64,000 bases of DNA, taken from positions 496,001-560,000 of the forward strand of contig KV419394.1 of the NCBI GenBank assembly GCA_001630475.1, in the 5' to 3' direction. The notes beneath the pieces were generated by a model. The model ran no database searches, had not been told where the DNA came from, and was given only the letters and a program-made list of their open reading frames with translations. A program made the position numbers and the translations under genes. Source of the stretch: Sistotremastrum niveocremeum HHB9708 (Eukaryota; Basidiomycota; Agaricomycetes; Sistotremastrales; Sistotremastraceae). Of this stretch, positions 45,352 to 61,868 are shown piece after piece (position 1 is the first letter of the stretch; each line of letters begins with the position of its first letter).

Positions 45352-48300
45352 ATGTCCTCGCGGTAAATCTATCTCAGCCTTCGAAGAAGCGGATCGAGCT
45401 CACACCTCTACAGCTTGGACAGGCTCCTGTCCTTACTCGAGAATGGAACGTCTGCCTCGGTACGGTCGACTGCTGCGAAACAACTCGCCCAACTTGCAAC
45501 TAAGAGCGTTGCAATCGACGTCCGACTCGACGACTCTGTGGACCTCAAAAATAATCAAATAGCCCTTAATGACACTTCGGACTATTCTGAGCTCATGACT
45601 GTCATTGCCAGAGTGAGTACAAATTTTTTCATGGATCAACCGCATGTGCTCAATTTATACCAGATATTACCATGTCTTCGATCCAAATCTTTTGACACAA
45701 GGATAGCGGCTGCGTCCGCTATTTCCAACATTTGCAACATGGTTCCAACTTGGACAGTGCATTACTCTTCGGAAAAACTATTGGATGAAGAACCTTTAGA
45801 ACCTCCATCCTTCCCGTCGTTTGACCTGCCACATCTCATTCATGCTACCCCCACGCTTGTGGCCTCTTCAGGCCAAGAGTTTACAAAGCCCACCTCGTTG
45901 AATTCATCAAATGACGTGAGACGAGCTCGAAAAGAGGCCATGGGCCGGCTTGGCCTCGATTTCTTGGATGGCGTCGGAGGCGACGACGGAGGAATGGACT
46001 GGGAAAAAGAGCTGGCTGACCAGACTCCTGGAAGTGACACCAAGTTTACTCCGGACCCTCCTGAACCGGTGAAAATGGAGGTGGAACACGATGTCCTAGA
46101 AAATCATCACAACAGCCAAAACGGATCGAAAGTGAACTCCCCGACTCCAGAGCCTGTAGCCACTGCAGGCCTGTCTGCCCGTGAGCTCAATCGACTCAAG
46201 CGGAAGCGCAAGGCTGGTCCCTCTGCATTTGTATCTGCTCCGCCTCCAACGGCTGGGCAGAGCGCTCGCTATAACAGTGTGGCCGCAGGGCCATCAAACA
46301 ACAAGTCAGTTTTGTTGTGGCATTGTGCGAAGAATTTACATATCCTGACAATTTTCAACAGAGCTCGCTTGCTAAACCCAACTTCGGAAAACAAATCTCG
46401 TGTTTCTCCTCCCTCTTCTACGCCACCCAATGCCTCATCACCCGACAAAGTAGTCGTCGATCCTTCAAAGGGAGGACAAGTCGAAGCAAAGCAGAAACAA
46501 CACGCTTCTGCAGCTCTCCAAGTACCCGAGGGTGTGTGGGTATGGGACGGCTTAGTGCGAGTCCTCGAGGTCGATCTCTTTGATTCAAGCTGGCAAATCA
46601 GACACGGTGCTGCTGGAGCACTCCGGGATATCCTCAAAGCGCAAGGCTTGTCTGGTGGCATGAAGAGAGGGAAAACGAAAGCAGAGAATTCTTGGGCGCA
46701 TGAACAGTGGTGCAACGATTTGGCTGGAAAAATCTTGTGTGTCTTCGTTCTGGATCGCTTCTGTGACTTTTCAAGGGATCAGGTACGTTTCATTTATAAC
46801 CCCGACTTGGGGGCCATCTCTAATTCGTAATCAAGTCTGTGTCTCCCGTCCGCGAAACGATGGCCCAGACACTTGCCTCCCTCTTGATCCACATGCCTCG
46901 CCGTGCGATCTTGCATGTCCACGATGTTCTCTTGCAAATGATTACCCAGGACACCAAGAGGAGTCCTGGTCAGCAATACGTTTGGCAAGTCCGACACGCC
47001 GGCATGCTTGGTCTGAAGTATGAGGTTGCTGTCAGGCAGGACCTTATTATTGACCATGGCGAGACAAAGCCTGAGACAGACCCAATCAAGAATGAGTCAA
47101 CTCCAGAGACAACAAACGGGCATATAGAGGAAGGTGCCCAGATTCTGAGTAGCGTCGTCACGGCGGCTATCCTGGGGTCAGTGTTGTTGCTGAGTGACGA
47201 GCAGTGTCCATTACTGACCTTTGCGTATCTGCAGGCTAGGTGATGCGGACGATGACGTTAGGTCTGTGGCTGCGTCAATGCTCCTCCCTGTAGCCAAAGA
47301 TCTTGTTCGGGTATTACCGGACGATATCCCTCGTGTCTTGGATGTACTCTGGTCTTGTTTGGCCAATATGAAAGATGACCTCAGCTCGAGTGTGGGTGCC
47401 GTGATGGATTTACTAGGTGCATTTCTTTCATGTTTTTCTTCCAATTAATCGCTCATTCGAGTTTAAGGCCAACTGGTAAACTTCCCGTTAGTGACCGATA
47501 TCCTGGCGGATCCTGCCAAGTCGTAAGTCTTGTATCTGGCTCCTCGCATCTAGATTATAACTTCCTGTGCCCTAGACGACCACTGGTCGAACTTGCTCCT
47601 ACTTTGTTCTCCTTTTTCCGACACACCATCTCGAACGTCCGACTCGCGGTAGTGACGACGCTCAAAGCTTTCTTAACGGTTCCGAATCTGCCAAAAGATT
47701 GGGTGTCGTCTGCCTTCTTGTGGTTGCTACTCCAGAATATCATGCTCGAGGAAAAGCCAGAGATTCGGGAAGTTACCCTTGATACTTGGAAAATCGCGAC
47801 GAAGACTCTTGCGTCCGTTCCTTACCTTCTGGAAGCTACTGTTCTGCACAACATTGTATCGGAGTGGTGGGGACTGGTAATGCAACCTTGGGGCATTCCG
47901 CTAAACCCATCATTGTTCTATCGAATCTCCAAGCCTCTTCATGAGAATGCGGACGTCAACGCCGAAAGCCATAATGTAGACAAGGCGATGATGGATCAAG
48001 ATCTATCACTAGTCTCTCCGGAGCTTATCATGCAAAACCGAATCGCAGCTGCAACCGCGTTAGGGTACCTGCTCTATCTATGGCCCAGCGAAGTAGGATG
48101 TGTGAGTGTGCTTGGTAGTAAAAATTGGCTCGTTGGCTTACAAGCGTCGATTTTTAGAATACACTGTTTGGGAATCTCTTGTCTTACTACAGCAAAGCGA
48201 ACAGCGCACTTCAAAGGACTCTTTTGGGCATCGTGGTAGAGGAATGGGCCCAGGAGGCGATGGACTCCAAAGTCTGGCCGGTTACCAGTCCAATCGCTGT

Positions 48301-51300
48301 AGAAGGTGGCGCAGAAGCCGTTGAACCTCCCCCTCGATCACTGGAAGGGTATCCAATACTCGCGGGCACGGCAGCCAACCTCCTGCTCGAGGCATTGCAG
48401 CTTGATCCACCATCGTGGTACAGCGAGGGCGTCCCTCCTCTGAAACAGCTGTTAGCGGAATGCGTTGCCTTGTTGCGTGCTTTCGTAACAGACGGGAAAA
48501 TGTCGGAGTCACGAATCCCCGCGATACCTATGGAAATCACGATGTCTCCAGAGCATGCTGATGGGTTCACTCTCAGCGTTGCTGAGCGTGTCGTTGGTCC
48601 CCTATACACCGAACTTAAATCCGGTTTAGCCAAACCTAAGAAAAAGGATCTACTTGCTATCGAAGCCAAACGAGCGACGGCCATGGCATCGATAGATAAC
48701 TATCGTCGCGTTAAGGAGCACCTTGATGTGCGCACCACAGCGTGCGTCGCAGCGGCGGCAGTAGCGTTGAAGGTCAAACCTGAGAAAATTGGTACAGTGA
48801 TCAAAGCAGTCATGAATGGCGTCAAGGTAAGCACCCTTGTCCTGAGCTTGAGTCTCATGCTTATCTTTTTCTCGAAGTTTGAGGACAACGTTGACTTGCA
48901 GACCCGATTTGCTACAGCTCTAGCTCATCTAATGGACATCGGACTAAACGAATGGAACTCCGTTGGTGCCATGGCCAAGGTCGTCAAGAACTTGTGTGCT
49001 TTCCTTTGCAGCGATACCGTCGAAACCCCCTCTTTCGCTCCTTCAAAAGGCACTCGTGAAGGCATTCTCTCCTTCAAGCGCCAGACAGAATTCGTCAAGC
49101 CGAAAGCTGAAGAGCCTGAAACACCGGAAAAGTCCAAAGCTTCCATTTCAAGGAGAGGCGCACAGCTATCTTTGAACCAGATGTCTCAACGGTTCGGCAA
49201 TAAGCTCTTTGACTCGGTCCCGATGACCTGGGAATCGACAGTTGATGGCCTCATGTCAACTTGCGACTGTCGTATGTGAGGTTAAATCAGTCATTCAGTC
49301 ACAGCTGATCGTGCATTGTAGGTGAACCGAAAGAGGCCGATAAAACAATGGAGAAGCAGACTGGACAAGACGTCATTGATTCGCTGGTGATCATTCAAAA
49401 TTTGGTGCCATCTCTGCACCCGGATTTGTGGCCGCGAATTGCCAAGTTATATCCAGCGCTCGTTGTGGCCCTTCGCAGCCAATTTGCAATCGTTCGACAA
49501 TCGAGTGCCCGGTGCTTTTCCACTATATGCGACATCGTTATCGTCGACAGCATGCGTTTCGTCATTGAAAACGTGCTTCCGCTGATCGGAGATCCCCTGT
49601 CTCTTAGCAATCGCCAAGGGGCCGTCGAGCTGATCTTTCGTGAGCCCGCTGTTATACACAAATTTGAGCAGAGGCTCATCCACCGAGATAGATATTGTTC
49701 AGAAACTTGACATCAAAGCTTTGCCATACGTGATCTTTCTGGTGATTCCGATTCTCGGACGAATGAGCGACGCCGATCTCGACATCAGAGCCACTGCCAC
49801 AAACACGTTTGCGTCTCTAGTAAAAATGGTTCCTTTGGAGGTCAGTACGGCAGTGCCATTTTTCTGATTCTTTTAGCTAAGTCACTTTAGGCTGGCCTCC
49901 CGGACCCTGAAGGGTTTCCTGCTGAGCTCTTGAAGCGACGTGACGAGGAACGACAGTTCCTTGCCCAGCTATTGGATGGTAGCAAGATGGAACCGTATTC
50001 CATTCCAGTCACCATCAAAGCTGAGCTGCGGAAATATCAGCAAGATGGTGTCAATTGGCTCGCCTTCTTGGCCAAATATCAACTCCATGGCATCCTATGT
50101 GACGGTGAGGAAATTTCCGCGCCATGCTAGGTGCCTCTAACAGTACTCATGGGATAGATATGGGTCTCGGGAAAACGCTGCAATCGATCTGTATTCTTGC
50201 GAGCAAGCACCACGAACGGGCCGAGGCGCACAAGGAAACCAAGTCCCCGGACACTTCGCATTTACCATCCTTGATCGTTTGCCCTCCTACGTTGACAGGT
50301 CACTGGTACTACGAAATTCTCAAGTATACCGAGAACCTTAAACCCGTGATGTATGTCGGTTCTTCAAGAGAGAGGGCAAAACTTTTGTCATCCCTGCGAA
50401 ACAAAGATGTCGTAATCACATCGTACGAGGTTGTGCGCAACGATATCAATAACCTCGTGAAGATTGATTGGCTCTATTGTGTTCTCGACGAGGGCCATAT
50501 CATCAAAAATGGCAAGACGAAACTCACCAAAGCCGTTAAGACCTTGAAGTCTCAACACCGGCTAGTTCTCTCTGGGACGCCCATACAAAATAATGTACTG
50601 GAGCTATGGAGCCTTTTCGATTTCCTCATGCCTGGATTCCTGGGCACAGAGGCCTCGTTCAATGAAAGGTTTGGCAAGCCTATTTTATCCAATCGCGAAG
50701 GCAAGGGCAATGCAAAGACTTCGGAAGCTGGTGCGTAACGATTCAACATGCCGACGAGCTCAATTTTATTCTTCACCCGTCATCTAGCCAATTTGGCCTT
50801 GGAAGCCCTCCACAAGCAGGTTCTCCCTTTCTTGTTACGTCGGCTGAAAGAGGACGTTCTATCGGATTTACCCCCAAAGATCATACAGGATTACTACTGC
50901 GACTTGTCGGATCTGCAGAAACAACTTTACGAGGATTTTACCCAGTCTCATGCGCATCAAGAAGCCCAAGAGGTTGTCAACAGCGAGGGATCGAAGGGCA
51001 AAGGACAACAACACATCTTCCAATCTCTCCAGTACTTGCGCAAACTATGCAATCATCCCGCCCTCGTTCTCAAAGAAGACGGGGCTGCTGAACGCGTCCT
51101 TGCTAAATTCAGAAATAAGCATTCCAATGCAGCTCCTTTGAGAGATCTCCAACATGCACCAAAGTTGCAAGCGCTGAGGCATGTATCCATCCTTAGCACA
51201 GAAATTCACATACTAAGAGTACATTTCTTAGGCAACTTTTACTTGATTGCGGTATTGGAGGATCTCCAATCGCTTCTACCGAGGGGGTCAAATCAGAAAG

Positions 51301-52024
51301 CTCAGATCTCGACAATGCATCGGGAGACGTTGGGTTCTCCCAGCACCGCGTGTTGATATTCTGTCAACTGAAACAGATGCTCGACATTATTGAGACCGAC
51401 CTGTTCAAAAACCAGATGCCATCGGTGACTTATATGCGTCTGGACGGTTCAACAGACCCTAATAAACGGCATGCAATCGTCCAAACATTCAATGGGGATC
51501 CTAGCATTGACTGCCTCCTCTTGACAACTCATGTGGGAGGTTTGGGCCTTACACTCACGGGTGCCGATACGGTTATATTTGTCGAACACGACTGGAATCC
51601 CATGAAAGACCTCCAAGCCATGGATCGAGCGCACAGAATTGGCCAGAAAAAGGTTGTCAACGTCTACCGATTGATCACTAAGGGCACTCTAGAAGAAAAG
51701 ATCATGGGGTAAGTCTGTCTCCGATCGTTGCCTTACTGCCAGTTGTTGAGAGAAATTTTCAGATTGCAGCGCTTCAAGTTAAATATCGCCAATTCTGTGA
51801 TCACCCAACAAAATTCGGGTCTTGCATCCATGGAAACTGATCTCGTGCTGGATCTCTTCAAGTGTACAACCGAAGAGGAAGACGCAGCTGCAGCGTCGAA
51901 GAAGCGAAAGGAAGCACAACTCGAAAAGAATCCAGGTCGTAAGAGTGTTTTAGATGGCTTGGAAGACTTGCCTCCTGCCGAAGAGTACGAAGGACTAGAT
52001 TTACAGAGCTTCCTGGCAAACTAA
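45352..52024 (+). CDS. MOT1: TATA-binding-protein-associated ATPase MOT1 (BTAF1)
   Basis: Swi2/Snf2 ATPase that strips TBP from DNA and redistributes it. An 11-base first exon (MSSR) joins to LDRLLSLLENGTSASVRSTA, the N-terminal HEAT repeats that grip TBP, with KQLAQLATK and TRIAAASAISNICNMVPTW. The central part holds the conserved mid-region and more HEATs. The ATPase starts at KAELRKYQQDGVNWLAFLAK; motif I is DMGLGKTLQS (the Asp formed over an intron), motif II is the Mot1-type DEGH in CVLDEGHIIKN, then SGTPIQNNVLELWSLFDFLM, and the helicase C half has YMRLDGSTDPNKRHAIVQTF, THVGGLGLTLTGADTVIFVE and DRAHRIGQKKVVNVYRL. It ends PPAEEYEGLDLQSFLAN. About 1,900 residues; more than fifteen introns. 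Confidence 0.95.
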
Positions 52025-52223
52025 TTCCCAACCATACATCCTCATTCTATCACTACTATTGTATAATTCACATAGCTTTGTTCGTCGCATTTCATTATTG
52101 GATTCGTCCTTGTAGATAGAGTAGTACATTATTAGTTTTGCTGTCATGCTTTCGGAATGGTAGATATTATATATTAGTATCTCCTGTTCCTCCTGTACAA
52201 AAATGAAAAACTGAGAAACGAGG

Positions 52224-52784
52224 CTAGAAACCAAAGTCATCGTCATCGTCATAATCTTTCCGTCTTTGGTACTGTCCAGTTGGAGGTTGAGCGAACATGA
52301 TTTGATGGGGCAAGAATATGACATACCACAATCTGGCCCTTCTTTTTTGGACCCGATTTCCCTTGCACCTCATCCGCCTAAGAGATTAGTATACACAGAG
52401 CAGTATCAGACTTGATAAGCTACTATACCTGCTCCAGAAGATCGATTAGTTGTTGCTCGGAAACTCGTCCTCGTAGTTGACCAGACTGTGCCATTCGAAG
52501 CAAGATGCCTTCGATCTGGCTAGATCGGGAGGGACTGACCAGTGCAATGCGAGACACTGCATAGTAGGAGTTCAGACAAAGCTGAAGAGCGGAGATACAT
52601 GGAATAAATGCAACAGACGTCGTTCTCGAGCCGCTGAATCTAAAACTGTGGCGAGCAGATCTCGCCGCATCTGAGCCTCAGCTTCTCGTTTCGATTCTTG
52701 TTCTGCGGCATTGGGTTGCTGTTCGTCGGGCTGAAGGTTTGATAGATCAACATTTGACTGAGGTGTAAGGTCAGAGTCAGCCAT
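52224..52784 (-). CDS. PDCD5: PDCD5-family (TFAR19) DNA-binding protein
   Basis: Small helical protein of the PDCD5 family, linked in animals to apoptosis and to the CCT chaperonin, and conserved in archaea. Exons join to about 135 residues: MADSDLTPQSNVDLSNLQPD, EAEAQMRRDLLATVLDSAAR, ERLSRIALVSPSRSSQIEGI, LLRMAQSGQLRGRVSEQQLI, DLLEQ and the family's end KKKGQIVYQRRKDYDDDDDF. The Leu in ERLSRI is formed across an intron with the weak GTCTGT donor at 52618. The QLRGRVSEQQLIDLLEQ helix and the acidic DDDDDFGF tail are diagnostic. Confidence 0.93.
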
Positions 52785-53681
52785 GTTAGCTTGGAGCGCA
52801 AGTTGGGGAGCACTGGCAAATAAGGAACGGAGCTGAAAGATCTAAGATCAGTGGCACGCTTCTCAATCACATTCAAGGTCCAGGTCGCTGCATATCATGC
52901 GGCATTGCTTGTCGAGCCTCTCAGACGTTTATAGGTATGAGTCTGAGGAAGAAGATAGTTATTGACATGATAGAGAACAAGATAGACATTTCATGGAAGA
53001 TATTAGATATACTAGCAAGTTCGTGAACGAAGTGGCATGCGGGTAATCTTTAATAGATATAGCACGTAAGCGGAGAGGGGAGCAGAGGAGAGGAGGGTCC
53101 TCTATAACATGATGCGAACGATGACATAGCATAACAACGAAGGGAGACTTCGTCGAGACGTCTTGCCCTCAACGAGGATAAGGAGAAGAGGGGTAGTTTC
53201 GAGAAACAGTCCGATGTGCAGAGATGCAATAAAGAGGAAAATGATTGAGAAAGAGTTCATTGAAAAAGAGAAGAGGATGAAATCGTGAAAAAGTGGAAAC
53301 AGTGTCGTGGAGAGTTGCAAAAGGAAATAAGGATGAGAGAAAACATAAAAGTCTAGGAGAACCAGGCTCCGTGATGGCATCCGAGTGAACCCCAACAATA
53401 AAGACCTACTTCAACCCAGAGAAAAGAGTGTGGTTATAGAGAGAATGGCGTGCCGTAAGGGACGGTTAGTGATGTGCGTTGCAGTCGTGGAAAACGTGAG
53501 ACGTTGATGTTGTGTGATGATCGTAGCTATTCGAGATGGTCTCTTCATTTTGTCGTAGTCCGAGAAAGGTTTGAATGAATTGGAATTTTGGGAGGGATGA
53601 AGCCAAGAGGATGAACTTGAGATGGATATAGTCAAGGTCGAGAAGATCGTGGGGGGATGGATATCAAAGCATATATAAAGA
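52785..53681. other. Intergenic region, CDC25 3' side to PDCD5 start
   Basis: About 900 bases. It has the PDCD5 promoter and the CDC25 3' untranslated region. A purine-rich run (AG-repeats) lies near 53070-53100. Open frames in it are short and low in complexity; I support no gene. Confidence 0.45.
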
Positions 53682-55708
53682 TCAACGCATTCTTGCGCCG
53701 TAACTCGTGGTCCGGTCTAGCGGTCTGAATGATGATATTGTTTTCATTCCGCCGACCTTGGAAGGGGGTGGGCATGGACTACCACCAAGATGGTCGTCAC
53801 TGCTGCGTGCATCGGGGTCGCAGTTCTCGCTGAGAGTAGTCAAGCCTAAAGCGGGAGGAGGGCCAGTAACGCCTCCTCGTCTAGAACGGGCAGCGTTGGC
53901 GGCCGCAAATAGAGGCCCAACTCCTCCACCTGTAGGAGCAGTGTTCCGCTGATTTGATGAAAACGAACTGGATGTTCGGGAACCAGCTTCTCCATAGGTG
54001 TAGCTTCGCGTTCGACCCCATTTAGCTTTTCGGAAAGTGTCCAGATCGGAATCGCGGACTCGTGAATGAGATGGATCATCCATGCATACGTAGGAGCGGG
54101 GTTCGCAACGATGCTATCGAAGGCAATCAGCGATGTGAACTTAATTGAGAAGAAAGAACATTTTTACCCCTTGTTCTTGGAAGTACTGTGAATAACCGCC
54201 AGCCAGGATGTACACTTCTGGATAATGTACTCGGGGGTAGATGTGGTTGTTCAAGTTGCGGTCACTAGAACGTAAATGCTTGGCTCTGAAATATGATCAG
54301 TATTATGTTGACAACATCAGAAAGGGATGACTAACATAGTAGGTGCACGCATGACACTGAATTCGCAATGGAAGACTAATACAGTCTTGCCAGGTTTCCC
54401 GTCGCCGCTACTGCTGGGCTCAGGAAGGTTACGAGAGAGCAATAGCTCGTCGATAGCGGCTGTACTGCTAACATTAATGGCGCCTGGGATGTGGCCGCCG
54501 GCATATTCGTAATCGAAGCGGCAGTCGATGACCTTATAGTCGGCAATTTGAGAATTAAATCGGCCATCGATAAGATCATTGAGCTGTTAAGAAAGACAAT
54601 TAACACGCTGTAGACATGAGGGTATGTGAGAAGTCCATACCGTTTCTCCCGTAATCCTCATGAGTCCATCGTCTTTGACGGCAAAGCAGGGGAGAATCTT
54701 CCCTTGAGCCTCTGAGCCAAATGGCGGAAGGCCAACCTTGGGACTGGATTGTTGTTCTCGGACTCTCAAAGCCGTTACGCCGTCAGCACGTCTGAAGTCG
54801 TCGGTCCCGTCACACCTGCGTATGACCTTAGCTTCATGGCGCTTGGCATAAGCGCCTGCGGGTGAACTCCCGATGAAGCTATCGTCAGACGAGAGTGACT
54901 CGTCCATGAAACTGGGACCAGGTGCAATCATAGCTGAGAAGGCACGACGAGTGGGAGGCAGCCCTGAAGGGTGCTCACGAGTTGTCTCTGCAGGAGAGAG
55001 GATGGGGTATGCTGAGCATGCACCTTGTGATGATTCCGCTTGAATCTTCTGAGGAGGAATGAGAGCGGAGATGGTTGGCCTGCGAGGCTTGCGAGGCGGG
55101 AAGACTGTCCCGGAGGCGAAACGCTCAAACTTGCGCTGCGAAGGGGATGAAGGAGGAGACGACGAGAGGGTGTGCTCGGGTGATGCAGACCGACGCTTTC
55201 GAGAAACAGGAGCTGGCGAATGAGAGTCGAGGAAATGAGCCTCGAGAGACACCGCCGGGATGGCGCTGGCAAAGGGCTGACTTCCGGGAGAGTCGACTTC
55301 CATCGCATCGTCTAGTGAGACTTCCTCTGGGGGAGTAGCGGGAATGGGGGACTGGGATTGAAGCCAAAAGGTAGGAAGGGCTGCTCGTTGAAGGCCCTTC
55401 CGCGAACCAACACTGCGCTTATCTGAGAGAGAGGCAATAGGAGAGGCTTCGGAGGGAGCATTTAAAATGTCCCTGCCAAAGGTGCGCGCACGAGGACGAG
55501 TCTTGACAGGCTTTGGGGCTGGGGAAACATCCATGTCCATGTCCATAGGACTGAAGCTGGCAAGGACATTGCGAGTTGACCTTGGAGGAGAGTTGAGGGA
55601 GATGGAGGATGCGAAAGATACTTCAAGATCCGACGTCAGGAAGTCGTCAAGTTCATCTCGAGGACGAGTGATGCGTTTAGGAGCGTTGGGCGGAACGAAG
55701 AGAGACAT
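53682..55708 (-). CDS. CDC25: M-phase inducer phosphatase CDC25
   Basis: Dual-specificity phosphatase that removes the inhibitory phosphates from Cdk1 and so triggers mitosis. The N-terminal half is disordered and regulatory (RPRDELDDFLTSDLEVSFAS, many SP/TP sites as in SPIASL and SPSQRKF). The rhodanese-fold catalytic domain starts near LNDLIDGRFNSQIADYKVID, CRFDYEYAGGHIPGAINVS, and holds the active site HCEFSVMRAP (CX5R; codons 54347-54370), then RVHYPEVYILAGGYSQYFQ. The C-terminal tail has SHSRVRDSDLDTFRKAKWG. Three or four introns, one directly after the active-site loop. Start ATG at 55706-55708; the leader contains a short upstream frame. Confidence 0.94.
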
Positions 55709-56581
55709 GTCTTGTAGGTGATGTTGAAAGCAGTTTTGATTTTACTAGTTTGGAACACTGCCAAAGACAATGGGCAACGCGGTCACGAGATGGGGAGATA
55801 TCGGAAAGAACGTACAATGCAGATCAAAGGCGAAGCAGGGAAATTATGCTGGAAATGGGTACAATACGCAACTGGTCATTATGGGGTATAAACTCGAACA
55901 GGTTGGACTTACGACGTCCGAAGGGTCCTGAGAGAGCGTCTGCGGAGGAGGCCGTGCCTGTAAGACGAAGGGAGTTAAGAGAGGGACTTGGACTGAAGAG
56001 ACCGCTGGAGAGAGAGCGTTACGCACACGCCAACTTGATTTAATGCGCCGTCGTCGTTTGTGGGTCCAGGTGTACGAAGACGTAAAGTGGCAAGAAAACG
56101 TCCGGCGTCCCCTGACTTTACGGCGACGAACAGCTTTCGGTGGTGACGGACTACAAGGTACACGAGAGCTCTTGGATGCTGCCCTCTCTATCGGTCGTAC
56201 TCGCCCACAAAGCACACAGCAGACTTGACACCGTTCACCTTCCGCGCTCCGACGCCGAGAAATCAACCACCCTCACGTGACTTTGCCTTTCCTTTCCCGT
56301 CGTCCTTTGTTCTTCAGCGTCATTAGTGGCGCTGGCCCCAACAAATGATGCGGTCGCCATGTCGAACATTATGCACCATCTGCACTAGACTACAGTGTAA
56401 TGTTGTATCAGGGTGCAATCCCAATTGTTATTGTCTCACAAAAATTCACTTCTTTCTCAGACATTATCAACTGTCGCGCTCATAAGCTTTCTCCGCTCTC
56501 CGTTTATCTCCATCCTTCCCGCACATTCGCTTAGACGTTCGGTCCAGCCGCTGTGGCATATATGTAGCATGCGAGAGCAAC
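55709..56581. promoter_or_regulatory. Upstream region of CDC25 and 3' end of AKR gene
   Basis: About 870 bases. On the minus strand it must hold the CDC25 promoter and leader. An 11-codon upstream frame (ATG at 55877-55879, stop at 55844) is the last ATG before the CDC25 start. Toward 56.3-56.58 kb sequence is 3' to the AKR gene. Confidence 0.45.
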
Positions 56582-58302
<1,721 letters not shown>

Positions 58303-58777
58303 TTTGATGTTTTGTTATGCTCTGCGACGATTCAAAGAAGATAGCCGTGTAGAAAGCGGGTCACAACGACGGCTCGACCGTGTCATTCGCATTATATCAG
58401 GATCGCAAAACTTGTGCCGAAAGAAGTGCCGGAGATGACGACTTATCTTGCCGATAGCATGTCTTCGGAAGCCAGTGCGGGGCTCCTTTGGGGACTCATA
58501 ATGACCGCTTCTGGTTCCTTTGACGCGCTGTTTCACGGTTGTCAGGCCGTTTCGCGCTTTTGAGCTCCAATCGAACCTCGTGAAACGGTTCTTGAAACAG
58601 TCCAGGAAGTTGAGGGACGGCCATCATGACTTTCCCTATTACACATTCAAGTCCTGGCTCATCTCTTTCTCCGATTAAAAATTGGAAGGCTCTCAGTTTT
58701 CAATGTAGCACTTTTCTTGATAGGAATGCTATACACAATACGACATCGGTGATTGCTCAGATGTACTCGATAAGGTC

Positions 58778-60484
<1,707 letters not shown>

Positions 60485-60742
60485 GTTCAAGTTGAACGAT
60501 GTGGGGAGAAGTATGTTCCCAAAGACAACCAAGTTGCGCTCTTTATGATGTAGCTACGCATGCTGACCATGACGGCACTGAGAGTCGACGCGTTGGGACG
60601 GCAAGTCGCTGAATCTTAGAAAGCGTGAGCCAAGTGCTACGCTTGCCGCTGGGCGCCAATAAGATCGGCAAGATGACGCCGCGATCATTATGAGATTAGC
60701 GTTCTGGCATCGACTGTCACAGCGTCGACTTACTGTAAGCAA
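60485..60742. promoter_or_regulatory. Divergent promoter region, AKR copy 2 / IAH1-type esterase
   Basis: 258 bases between divergent starts. No TATA box visible. Short imperfect palindrome CTTACTGTAAG near 60729-60739, close to the esterase start. Confidence 0.45.
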
Positions 60743-61726
60743 ATGGCTGCAGCTCATTTAGACACAATCTTTTTGTTTGGCGACTCTCTCACTCAAGGAG
60801 GCTGGCAGCCATACGGTTTTGCCCAAAAGCTCGCTTGTTGGTGTTCTCTCTGCTATTCATCCATTGCTAGTTTGACTGACAGGCCGAGTAGACGTCTATG
60901 CTCGCAAATTCGATGTCATCAATAGAGGGATGTCAGGTTATAACACTGAATGGGCTATCCCGGTTCTCGAGCAGGTCTGAGGCTTGGTCGATCTCAAAAT
61001 GTCCCCAACATTCAATGCCAACTTGAATTCCGCAGGTCCTCGTGAAGAAGGAAGTCCGGGATCAGTATCCCAAAGCCCGCATAGCAATCATTTTCTTTGG
61101 AGCCAACGACGCCTGTATACAGCCATCCCCGCAATACGTTCCGATACCCAAATTCAAGTCTAATCTGACGCATATCATCCATCGATTCACTTCAACGGAT
61201 TCACCATTCTACAGTCCGGAAACCAAGATCATTCTGATGACCCCTCCACCAATTAACACATACCAACGGGGTGCTGAACTCGGTGCTCGAAATCCACCAC
61301 AGAAGCTAGACAGAGAATTCAACAACACGAAAGCTTACGCGGATGCAGTCAAAGAAGTCGCCGCTGCGGAGGGGACTGTTCTCGTCGATATCTGGGAAGC
61401 TGTTTACGATAAGGCCGGTAGGGATGAGAAAGCACTCAACAAGTATCTTTCTGATGGACTGCATTTCACTCCCGAGGGCTACGCGGTGTGTATTCTTCCA
61501 TCAAATACTGTCATCGCGAACTCCTGACTCTGCTCAGATTGTTTTCGACGAAATCATCAAGAAAATATCATCGGAGCTTCCTGAACTCCATCACGATAAC
61601 TTGAAGCCGGTATTCCCACCGTGAGTTAATCATGCTGCTGGTGGGACTGCCGACTAACATCATATCTACAGATGGGACCAGATAGACCACAAGAATCCTG
61701 GGTCATTGAAAGCCAGAACTCCTTGA
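60743..61726 (+). CDS. IAH1: SGNH/GDSL esterase, isoamyl-acetate hydrolase type
   Basis: SGNH hydrolase close to yeast Iah1, which cleaves isoamyl acetate and similar short acetate esters. Block I is FLFGDSLTQGGWQPYGF (nucleophile Ser), block II NRGMSGYNTEWAIPVLEQ (Gly), block III IIFFGANDACIQPSPQYV (Asn), and block V YLSDGLHFTPEGYAI (Asp and His). Other family stretches are PETKIILMTPPPINTYQR and AEGTVLVDIWEAVYDKAG. All four SGNH residues are present. About 255 residues, no signal peptide, so it is cytosolic. Four introns, one splitting the HFTPEGYA helix from IVFDEIIKK. Confidence 0.92.
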
Positions 61727-61868
61727 ATTGACGCGAGCTCTCACCCTAGACACCTAGAAACAGTCTTCATCGATCGCAGTGGATAACAAGAGTGTTTGTC
61801 ATTCCAATATAGTAAAAATATAAATCGTTTGAAATCCGTTCTGAGCAGTCGACACACGCATCTACTTT

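Noticed and set aside
53102-53635. Ser/Phe-rich minus-strand frames downstream of CDC25
   Set aside because: Low complexity, no conserved features; best explained as 3' untranslated sequence.
55844-56266. 140-codon open frame upstream of CDC25
   Set aside because: Starts without ATG and has an Arg/Ser/Cys-rich composition typical of chance frames in GC-rich leaders.
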